A DNA stretch of 64,000 nt from Cryptomeria japonica (taxonomy: Eukaryota > Streptophyta > Pinopsida > Cupressales > Cupressaceae): the NCBI RefSeq assembly GCF_030272615.1, contig NC_081412.1, positions 673,329,823 through 673,393,822 of the forward strand, given 5' to 3'. The position numbers were made by a program, and so were the translations under genes. The notes under the pieces were generated by a model. That model was not told the DNA's origin and ran no database searches. It saw only the letters and a program-made list of their open reading frames with translations. Within the stretch, counting starts at the first letter, position 1. Every line of letters begins with the position of its first letter. Below, piece by piece: positions 54,957-64,000 of the stretch.

Positions 54957-55957
54957 ATGGACATGGGCTTGGAGAAGCAACTTGAGATGGAACTTGAAGA
55001 TTATGATGCTGAAAGGTTGAAAAACTTAAATTTAATAGTTGAATTGAATTATTCTAAGGAATTCATTCTTTTTCTATAGGAGAGGCTATCATCTGTTCAA
55101 GCTAGGAGGAAGGAAATTTTGCAAAATCAGGATGATGAAGAGAAAGATGCACTTAAGGAACAATGTTAGAAATTGAGTTAGGAGAACAAGGTTATGAGAA
55201 ATGAAATGAAATCTATAACTATGAGAATGTCTAAAGAGATTAAGGACCAAAAGAAAAATTAAGAAAATCTTGTTGTATCCCTAAAGAACAAATTTGAAGA
55301 ATGTGGTAGGTTGGTTCATGAGAATGATATGTTGAGAACTGATTTAGTACAATCCTAGAGCAATGAACAAGATATTGAGAGAAAAATGATAAGTTTGAGA
55401 GATGATCCAACTACTGCAAGTGAGTACAAAGAGAAATTCAAGATTAGTTCAACACAACTAGATGAGTTGTTGAAGAGACAAAGGAAGATTGGATATTCTA
55501 GTGGACTTGGATTTGAGCAAGGACAGAGTTTCAGTAATGCTAATATGAAGATAAAAACCATAAGACATCAGTAAGGAAATTTAATGCTTATAAATTTAAT
55601 GGTAGATGTTTTTTTTGCAATAGATTTGGTCACATGGCTAAGAAATGTAGAAATAGAGAAAATCAGAACCCTGATTTTGCTCCCGGTAAATAATATAAAT
55701 GTAATAAATATGGTCATAAGACAAAAGATTGTAGAATGAATGTTAAATGTTATGCATGTGGAAAGTTTAGACATATGGATAATCAGTGCAGGTCAAGCAA
55801 TTATACTAGTTTTAGAAAAGCAATTCAAAAGATCAATGTTACATGTTATGTATGTAATGAGGTTGGACATATTGCTAAATTATGTGGAAGAAGAAATCCA
55901 CCGCTTGCTAATGGAGGATCAAATGAGAAAGGGAATGAAAAGGTCAATGAAATCTGA
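54957..55957 (+). pseudogene. ORF1 of element K: coiled coil plus zinc knuckles, broken
   Basis: ATG at 54957, 55 bases after the primer site. The coiled coil runs to about 55480 (VMRNEMKSITMRMSKEIKDQ; HENDMLRTDL), then SGLGFEQGQS. A frameshift near 55550-55570 leads into four knuckles: CFFCNRFGHMAKKC, a decayed one, CYACGKFRHMDNQC and CYVCNEVGHIAKLC. Five or more stops. Clear homologue of ORF1 in A (HENDML; knuckle CYACNKIGHIENFC) and of the C-terminal half of B gag. There is no room for a capsid domain before the coiled coil. Confidence 0.82.
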
Positions 55958-56449
55958 TAAGATAATATTCAGAGATGGATCAGGAAGTCTTAAGAACAAT
56001 CAGCAGATGGAAATGCACTGGTTACTTATCCAACAGAGGAGGTTGCTCCTGTACTGATGGGTAGCTCATCTGGTAACTAAGGTAGATGCCTTAGGGGTAG
56101 GCAAAATTCATGAAGATACTGTATATACCTTGGGAAGAGGTTTTGAAGATGTTCTAGGCATTTGAGATGCTTATCTGACATGAATATGTTATGTTTGAGA
56201 TTCGGTATCTTTCACCTATAGTCTTTGATGTCAATGAAAGATTAGGGTTTTTCTTGGAGGATAAAAGGTCTAATTCACTTCATTTTTTTCACCTTGCATT
56301 CAGAGCAATTTCAGTGTGATTGAGAGTAATTTAGAGCGATCAAAGGCTATTCAATGTGATCAGATATCTTATTGAGTGATTTCACCAGCCACTGGAAGAA
56401 TTTGTTAAGGGTTTCACCAAAAGTGATTAATAGGTATTCATCTTTAAAC
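55958..56449 (+). other. Spacer between ORF1 and ORF2 of K
   Basis: About 490 bases without a frame I can assign. Length and place match the spacers of C and D. Confidence 0.5.
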
Positions 56450-59200
56450 ATGGAAGCAGGATCATCATCTATTCCTATCTTTGCTGCGAATCCAACTATA
56501 GTAGAGGTCAAGGACCATCCTAGGCCAATTTTCAAATGATATCTACATGTGGCTACCCTGGAAGATGTTAGGTCATACATACATTGTCACATTGTGGATT
56601 TGGGGACATCTAATATAAAGAGCATGCACATGAGTGAGCTTATGGGATATTTTGGAAAGATCAAACCGATATAAAAGAACATTGAAGACTTAGAGTTTAC
56701 CGACATTCTAGACATTCCAAAATTTGAAGATGAAATAATTAGGTATGTTTTGTGTAGGGTATATGGGGGTTTAACTAGTTTACCATAGGTTGGGCAACAT
56801 CTAGATAAGAAGGTTTTGAATGATTATGTCAAAAAAATAACTGGCACAACATCTGACAGAAGATCTATGAGAATCAACATTATTACTGACACATGCATCA
56901 GTTTTGGTAGCATGATCATCGATTATAAGGTAACTCAGTCAAACCGACTGAATTATATTTCTAGCTCCTGCATTTTTGCATGTTACAAAATGATGAGAGA
57001 AAATGAGAAATTGGATCTATGTGGTTGGATGTTAGATGAATTACTAATAAACCTAGGAAAGATTAAAGGTGAAAACAAAGGGACTTTCCATTATGGCAAC
57101 TTAATTGTCTTATTAATGTTATTTTTCATGAATGACACTCTTGGTTTTGGGAAGAGGCAATGGGCATTTGATATCCTAGTAGGGACACAATTGAAACAAT
57201 CAATTGCTACTTTAGGTAGTTAGAGAGATGATAAAGTATGAGGATATTTTAAAGGATTCCAAAAGTCTATGAAATCAAGGAAAAGGGTTCCTAAGCATAT
57301 TGTTGAGAAATATTCAACTAACATTTGCTTCATGGTGAAGAAAGATGAAACACTTAAGCCCCATAAGTTTTGGATTGAGGAAATGGGCTATGATGTTGAT
57401 GCACAGATCCTTGATACTTATGCAAAAATGTTTATTGATGCACCTGTTGATGAGGCAGAAAAGCCCTCTGGTATTGCAAAACAAAAAACTCAAGAGGTTG
57501 AAATATATTTCAATGGGAAGAAGAGAGAGAAGAAGGAAGGAAAAGAAAGCAAGTTTGTAGAGAAGGTTTCACAAGACATCAAAAAATTAATTGATTTTAT
57601 CCCAGAGAAAGGTAGGAAGACGAAAGAACCAAAAGTGTTAATTGAATATATCACAACTAAGTCTGAATCTAAGGATGACACACCCCTGGCATTCAAAAGG
57701 GTTGTAAGGAAGAAAATAGAGGAAACAAAAGTAGAGGCTAAAAAGAAACTGGTTAGGAAAGTTACATTCAAGTTATCGGCACAAAAGCAAGAACCAAAAG
57801 CAACACCATTAGCTTCATCTGGTACTGCAAAAAGGAAGAAGAAGAATGACACTGATGTGGCTATTCAATCTTGTAATGGAACTATCATTCAACCAAAAAC
57901 TTGTGCAAAATTAGTCGATGAAATAACTAAGAATGGCATGTTAAAAAATGTACAATTGTATTATGAACATTTAGAGGATGATGAACAAAGAGAGGTGGAG
58001 GAAGCAGTATTATTATATTTGGATATTTATAAGAAAGCCTTAATAGAAATTCAAGATCAAATACCAAAATAATTGTATGATATGTTAGATTCTAGGACAC
58101 TATCAGCAATGCAACAACACAAACACATAAAAATTCAATAATTGTTATCTATTTGTGTTTCTATTACTCTAGACGAAATGGAAAGGACACTTGAGGTGGA
58201 AGATAGAAAAGTCTTTAATAGAAAAAATAGAATAACTAGTTTGATGCTAGGAAGGGTAAATGAGTTAATAAAGGAGACCCACAAGGCATGGGTTAAGTTC
58301 CTAGGAGAGAACAAAGGTTTCTTTACTTCACTAGAATCAATGACAAACACTGTAGACACCCCAATTGAAGGAAAATGAAAGGGTATTATGGGTATTTCAC
58401 CCTCAGTTTGGAAAATCATTAAGATAGTGGAAATTAAGCCCTTGGTAGATACAAGTGTACAGACAAATATTGAGATACCATAAAATACAGAGAGTGAAAA
58501 GGTTGATATTGTACAGGATACTAATGTTGAGGATAACAGTCCTACAAATAGAAATGTATAGGTTAAGGTTACAGTTCCTATAGGGGAATTGACAGTTACA
58601 GAGACTACACCAAGTGGTGAAGCCACTGGTGCAAGTGAGGAAGCTATAAAGGATAAATCATTAGAGGAGAAGAAAGGGGAATCTGGTAGGGAATTGGTAG
58701 TAGGTCCGTCGTTGTTGTCAATTCACACCTTGCAAGTTGTAAAGAAAAACATAACCAAGATGAGTCCTACCAAACTCATGATGATGGCTACACATAAATT
58801 GATAGAGGGATATATGGATAAATGGATTATTGATCAATCTATCACTATTTTACATAGACTAGTCCTAGAGTGCAAGATTGACAGGGAAGCAAGCCCATTC
58901 GGCAAGCTTAAGACAATTTCAAAGGACTTTCAATCCTTGCAAGATATTTCAAATAGGCAAGCACTAGAGAGGTTCACACAAGATAAAAGATTTGCATTTG
59001 ATCAGGTGATTGAATCTAAGAAGAAGAAGATTGATAGAAATCTAAAACTAATAAATAATTCTTTGAAACAATGTACAAATATATACATGGTATGTTGTAA
59101 CATAGATATACTTACAGTTAATGTGGATAAGAAGATAAAGGAATTTCAAGAGAAAATTGCAAATATAGCTAATTCTTTTGATGGATTGGAACTTCATTGA
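56450..59200 (+). pseudogene. ORF2 of element K (unassigned), full length with in-frame stops
   Basis: A single frame of 917 codons from ATG 56450 to the stop at 59198-59200, interrupted by ten stops but no frameshift, so it shows the whole protein best. Parts in order: IFAANPTIVEVKDHPRPIFK; EDVRSYIHCHIVDLG and GKIKPI; DKKVLNDYVKKITG; helical core KLDLCGWMLDELLINLGKIK and TFHYGNLIVLLMLFF; KHIVEKYSTNICFMV and IEEMGYDVDAQILDTYAK; Lys-rich linkers; QLYYEHLEDDEQREVEEA; LGRVNELIKETHKAW; and a C-terminal helical segment (FDQVIESKKKKIDRNLKLIN). Same order as in A, C and D. No catalytic motif or signal peptide noticed. Function unknown. Confidence 0.82.
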
Positions 59201-59796
59201 CTACATCCATTGATGGTCAAATTTTGATTTTGAAAGCTCAATTTTTTGCTCTTGAGAAGGAAAAAGAAAAAATCATAAGAAGACCCAGAAGTCTGAGAGG
59301 CTTGGTGAGTCCCCAATTGGATTCGCTCAGTGTACATAAGAAGGAATGTATGGATATGGTTGAAAAGCCCACACCGACAGAGATAAACTTGAGAAAGAAT
59401 AATGAGCACATATACTAAATGGACTTGTATCTATTTATGGCACTTTCAAATCTAGTTGGGATACTTATCTTGAACTATTGGATAAGGCTTATCCAGAAAT
59501 TTTCAAATTTGTTAAGCTCCGATAAGATACTTTTGGGATATTCATTGGACAGTTTTTGGATCTTTGACATTCTTTTTAGAATTTTTTATGGCATTGATGT
59601 CAAAGGGGGAGTGATATAGATGTGAAAAATAATAAAAGGAGTTGTATACATTAGAGGAAGATATGGAGATATGGGACTATGGAGTATTTTTCATTGATGC
59701 ATATTAAGCTCAGGGGGAGCAGGCATGATGAAACTGGTAGATGAAACCTTGACCATTTTTCACATGAGTGTTGCCATCAATTCCAAAGGGGGAGAT
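59201..59796 (+). other. 3' end of K with polypurine tract
   Basis: Includes a further coiled-coil-like frame at 59197-59418 that may be the tail of ORF2, then untranslated sequence. AAAGGGGGAGAT (59785-59796) abuts the LTR. The arm GTTGCCATCAAT (59770-59781) pairs perfectly with ATTGATGGCAAC of the 5' LTR (54014-54025). In the 3' LTR copy (59840 on) one base is missing. Confidence 0.75.
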
Positions 59797-60054
59797 TGTT
59801 GGCAATTGACACTCAATTTGTTGGTTTCACTATGTTTTCATTGATGCAAACATGGTTATTTTTTTTTGGCTTCATGTTTTGGTTCAGTTGTGTACCGGCA
59901 CCAGCACCAGCACCAACAGGATAGAAGGACTTCTTTGGTTATTGACAATGGTAGTCAATATGGTTAAGAATAATGGATATCGATATTGGAGGCTGACATC
60001 TTTTGGATCCGGCATTGACAATTATTTTTGATATTCATGTATTTATGTTATCTA
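59797..60054 (+). mobile_element. 3' LTR of K, truncated by M
   Basis: Matches 53971-54234 and stops at TTATCTA, where element M starts; the 5' LTR continues TTATCTAGCTAAC. The likely target duplication of M is atcta (60050-60054). Confidence 0.85.
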
Positions 60055-60372
60055 TGTAGGATTTGAGAAATACAAATCTACAGAACCCAAAGAAACCTGC
60101 ATGCAAGAAACCTATCACAGAGAAAGAGAGAGAACGAAAACAAGGGTTTTGGCTCTGACAAAGTGAAAAGATTTATTATCAGAGAAAAATGAATCAAGAA
60201 GAATGAAAAATACAAGAGATCAATCCTTATAAAGGAGATTAACACCAAAAGGAAAACCTAACCCTAAGGTGTGTGCATTTAATAATTAAATATTAATTAT
60301 TAAATGACTAATATGTGCATAAAGAGAAATCTTAAGAGGAGAGTAAAGTTAATTAATTACTTTACTCTAACA
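60055..60372 (-). mobile_element. 3' LTR of M with adjacent polypurine tract
   Basis: Plus strand starts TGTAGGATTTGAG and ends ACTCTAACA. The minus strand has AAGGGGGGG (60373-60381) next to it as purine tract. A TATA-like CCTTTATAAGG is at 60225-60235 on the minus strand. The second LTR is outside the window. Confidence 0.85.
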
Positions 60373-60594
60373 CCCCCCCTTAAGATGACCTACAATGCAG
60401 CTACAAACAATGTAGAAGAAAGAAAAGGAACTACAATGCAAAGGAGGGTCCCAGCAACAAGGCCTGATCAGGTACCCGAATACAAGAAAATCTCTATAAA
60501 GCGGAGTAAAGGAGAAAACCCAGTGGGAAAAAACTCCTCTCCAAAAAGAGATAAAGAAACATGCTGAAAAAAAAAACATGAAGGAAGGAAGGCC

Positions 60595-63500
60595 TCACTG
60601 AGACCCCCCAAGGACAACTTCCTTCACCCCAAGCATGGAGCGTAGCTGAAGATAGCGCGGAGATGCCAAAGGTTTAGTGAAGATGTCTGCAACCTGCTCC
60701 TCTGTAGGAATGTACTCCAAGATGAGAGAACCATCCTGAATCAACTTCCTGATGAAGTGCATGTGGATTTCAATGTGCTTTGTCTACTGATGCTCCACTA
60801 GGTTGCAAGAAATGTGATTGGCACTCTGATTGTGACACCAAAGAATAGTGGAATAATCTGGAGGAAACCCAAACTCTGTCATCAACTATCGAAGCCATAA
60901 AACCTCCTGACTGGCTAACACTGCTGCATGGTACTCAGCCTTTGTAGATGATAATATAATAGCAGATTGCTTCTTGCAAGACCATGTGATAGGACTAGAA
61001 CCAAGGCAAAAAACGAAGCCAGAAGGAGACTTCCAATCATTGACATCACCAGCCCAATCAGAGTCAGTGAAGCCAATGATGTGAGGGGATCCTGAAGTGT
61101 AGTGAATGCCGTAATGAGTGGTGCCCTGAATGTACCTCAAAATACGTTTGGCCGCTTGCCAATGGCTCTCATGAGGATCATGGGAGAATTGAGAGACAAG
61201 GCCAACCACAAAGGAAAGATTAGGACGAGAATGTGTCAGGTATAACAAACTGCCAACCAACTGCCTGTATAAAGTGGGGTCTATTGAAGGAGTAGAGAAA
61301 GTGGAAGACAAAGAAACACCTGACTGAAATGGAGTGGGGGAAGACTTGCAATCAAGCATGCCAAATCGCTGAAGCATATCAAGAGCATACTTCTCCTAAA
61401 ATATGGAAATCCCATCCGAAGACTGAATAACCTGTAGACCCAGAAAGAAGTGCAAGAGACCAAGATCTGTCATCTCAAACTGCTCCATCAAAGCTCTCTG
61501 AACACACTGAATCATGGAGGATGAGCTACCTGTAAGGATGAGATCATCTACATATAGCACAAAAATCAAAAGATCACCCTCCTGATGCTAAATATACACT
61601 GTGTGATCAGAATGATAGCGTGTGAAGTGAGAGGAAAGCAAGAAAGAGTCCATCTTCTCATACCAAGCCCGAGGGGCTTGTTTGAGACCATATAATGAAC
61701 ATCGAAGTCTGCAAACCAAAGAAGTGTCCTGCACAAATCCCTAAGGTTGCTCCATATAGATCTCCTCATGTAGGTCTCCATGCAAGAAGGCACTCTTCAC
61801 ATCCATTTGAAACACTGTCCATCCCTGTGAAGCTACTAGTGAAAGTACCAGGCGTATAGAATTCATCTTGGTGACAGGAGCAAAGGTCTCAGAGTAGTCA
61901 ATACCCTCTACCTGAGAAAACCCCTTTGTAACAAGATGTGCCTTATACTTATCAATAGAACCATCTGCAGCATACTTGGTACGATACACCCACTTGCACC
62001 AAACCAACTTTCTTCCCTTAGGAAGAGGACAAAGATCCCAAGTATGATTCTTCATCAAAGAAGAATACTCCTCATCCATGGCCCTATCCCACTCAAGGTG
62101 TCCTATCACCTCTTCAAACTTTTGAGGATCAGCTAAAATGGCATGACTCAAAAGACTAGAACCAGATGTCTGAGCACGAGTGCGATGAGTATCTGAAGGA
62201 TCACCTACCAAAGAACCAGCTACATCAATAGTGTCACGAGCCCACCTCAGCAAAGATGGAGCAATTGGAGGTGGTGGAGATGGTGGATCATCATCTACAT
62301 CATCCTCAAGGGATAAGTAATCCTCAAGAGATGAAGAGGAAGGAGTAGGCAATGAGGGAGGAGCTAGTGATGGAGAATCCATCTAAGGATAGCACTCATC
62401 AAATTGGACATCCCACCGAAACAAGACCTCTCTAGAATCAGGATCAAACAACCTGTATGCCTTAACATCCTCACAGTAGCCAACAAAGATGAGGGGTCGG
62501 CTTTTCCTCTCCATGGCTTTCCGCTGAGCATCAGGAATAAATGCCCAAGCCTCACTACCAAAAACTCAGAATGAAGAAACATCAGGCTTGACATGGGTCC
62601 AAGCCTCCTCAGAAGTCATATGTCACAATGCCTTATGTGGCATCTGATTCTGAATATAATTTGCACAATTGACTGCCTCAGCCCAAAATGAAGAACTCAT
62701 AGCTTGAGACTGTATCATACAATTTGCCATCTCCCGTAAGGTTCTGTTCTTTCTCTCAGCAACACCATTCTGTTGAGTGGTGTAAGGAACTATAAACTGA
62801 TGCTGTAAACCATGCTCAATGCAAAAATCTCTAAAAGCTTGATTAACATACTCCCCCCCATTATTTGTGTGTATCCTCCTGATAGAAAGTCCAGATTGCT
62901 TCTCCACAAATGTCTTAAAAATCCTCAATGAGTCAAAGACATCAGACTTGTACTTAAGAAAGTACACCCATGTATGTCTGGAGAAGTCATCAATAAAAGT
63001 GAGCACATAACGGGACCCTGAAAAAGAAGGAATCGGAAAGGACGTAAGATCACTGTGTACCAACTCTAGGGCTGCCCTAGCACATGAGGCTCGACCCTTA
63101 GGAAAAGGATCTCGATGATGTTTGCCAAGGACACAACCATGACATACACCATCAGTACAAGAAATCTATGGAAGCCCAATCACAAGTGCCTATGTACTCA
63201 TCTATTGTAGATATCTATAATTGACATGGCCAAAACGCTCATGCCAAAGCCTGCTCACTGAATCTGCATGTGCTATAAGAGAGGAGCCAACAGTGTTTGA
63301 ACTCTCAAAGCCATCAAATCTATATAAGTGAGATGCAGAATCCACACTCCCAGTAGCCACAACCAAGTCAGGATCATGAAGATCTCAAATAACCATATGA
63401 TGAGGTGAGAACTCAATTGTCTTACCAGAGCCAGAGTGGCAAATCTGATAAATGGATAGAAGGTTTGTCGAAATGTCAGGAACCAAAAGCACATCTTGTA

Positions 63501-63680
63501 GACAACCACCATCCAATGAAACAGTTCCGGAACCCTGAATGGAAAGTTGTGCTGAGTCACCAACTGCAATATGTCTAGTGCCTATAGGGGCAAGAGCGGT
63601 GACCAAATCCTCTGTGTGTGTCATATGGTGAGAGGCACCAAAATCTAGAATCCAAGTGGGTGCTGAGGATAATGCTCGTG
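60595..63680 (-). pseudogene. pol: Copia pol of M: protease, integrase, reverse transcriptase, RNase H
   Basis: Nearly complete. Protease: WILDFGASHHMT near 63650-63615, where DSG is expected (Ser to Phe). GAG-pre-integrase: LWHERFGHVNY, then CHGCVLGKHH. Integrase: HSDLTSF, then IHTNNGGEY (second Asp changed to Asn), then NGVAERKNRT. Reverse transcriptase: CKWVYRTKYAADGSIDKYK, QMDVKSAFLHGDLHEEIYME, SLYGLKQAPRAWYEKM, and LYVDDLILTG, intact. RNase H: DSDWAGDVNDWKSPSGFVF, SSTKAEYHAA, CHNQSANHIS (Asp to His), end ADIFTKPLASP. Main frame from 63063 to 60886 with a handful of stops. Not functional as it stands. Confidence 0.92.
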
Positions 63681-64000
63681 CAGAAAGAGCATGACCTTTC
63701 CCTGTGGGCTGTGAAGGAGGCTAAGGTGCACTGATATTATGCTACTGCATGGCTTCCTCCAAAGACTCTAAATGTTTCCAACACCTGGAAATGGGATGTC
63801 CTTCCTTGCCACAAAAATTGCAAGGATCACTAGAGTTCTTCTTATTCTTGGAGGAAGACTCACCAGACTTTGAAGATTTGCCCTTTTTAGAATTAGACTG
63901 TGGTTTTGAATCAGACTTAGGTGGTGGCTTGAAGGGATTCTCGCTAGCCTCTGAATCTTTCTTAGGCTTCGATCTCTGCTTTTGTTTTCCTTTGGAGGAC
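63681..64000 (-). pseudogene. gag: Copia gag of M, C-terminal end
   Basis: Basic Ser/Lys-rich stretch followed by one intact CCHC knuckle, CNFCGKEGHPISRC (about 63815-63774), then a stop in the linker to the protease. The capsid part lies right of the window. Confidence 0.85.

Larger units (their letters stand above)
53971..60054 (+). mobile_element. Non-autonomous LTR element K (ORF1 + ORF2, no pol), 3' LTR cut by M
   Basis: 5' LTR 53971-54888, tRNA-Met primer site, ORF1, spacer, ORF2, purine tract, and the first 258 bases of the 3' LTR before element M. Plus-strand relative of A, C and D, with the most complete reading frame for ORF2. No pol domain between ORF1 and the purine tract. Confidence 0.9.
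60055..64000 (-). mobile_element. Copia element M, 3' part (continues past the window)
   Basis: Minus-strand Copia element inserted in the 3' LTR of K: 318-base LTR, purine tract, then pol and the end of gag. It has far fewer stops than B, so it is probably younger. Its LTR is unrelated to those of the other elements here. Confidence 0.93.

Overview
This window is plant nuclear DNA, and almost all of it is LTR retrotransposon. I found no host gene, tRNA, rRNA or CRISPR array. Copia elements primed by initiator tRNA-Met, Gypsy-type elements with LTRs over 1 kb, heavy C-to-T/G-to-A decay and deep nesting fit a large-genome seed plant. A gymnosperm (conifer) is my best guess, but that is inference.

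Layout. At the left edge lies the 3' end of a Copia element (L, 1-1673). Then come a plus-strand Gypsy-like LTR (I, 2021-3388) and the internal leader of a minus-strand Gypsy-like element (H). The 5' LTR of H is split (5640-6192 and 52735-53408) by a second minus-strand Gypsy-like element, G (6193-52734). G is split by Copia element B (9200-47970, 5-bp target duplication taatg). B carries four further insertions, all in the opposite orientation: A (9266-17030, duplication gtgac) in its 5' LTR, C (19593-26444, gagga) in gag, D (29178-36750, ctgca/ctgta) between integrase and reverse transcriptase, and E (36996-44949, aaggg) inside the reverse transcriptase. The nest is therefore four levels deep. 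Right of it lie a short Gypsy LTR fragment, a plus-strand element K (53971-60054), and a minus-strand Copia element M (60055 to past the window end) that interrupts the 3' LTR of K.

What works with what. B and M carry Copia gag and pol (protease, integrase, reverse transcriptase, RNase H), both disabled by stop codons and active-site changes. A, C, D and K carry no pol. Each has two genes: ORF1, a coiled coil followed by CCHC zinc knuckles with no recognisable capsid domain, and ORF2, a protein of roughly 700-1100 codons that I could not assign. The four ORF2 copies are clearly homologous although their LTRs differ. E is a Gypsy-type element with gag and a protease-like domain but no reverse transcriptase. 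B has the same coiled-coil/zinc-knuckle segment as ORF1, the same tRNA primer and a near-identical polypurine tract, so B-like elements are the natural candidates for mobilising A, C, D and K.

Most notable: (1) the repeated ORF1+ORF2 architecture in four separate non-autonomous families; (2) an inverted repeat bracketing the polypurine tract/LTR junction, whose arms differ between families yet stay complementary; (3) dense CATGCA arrays in the leaders of the Gypsy-like elements. All identity statements are by eye; no alignment or database search was run.
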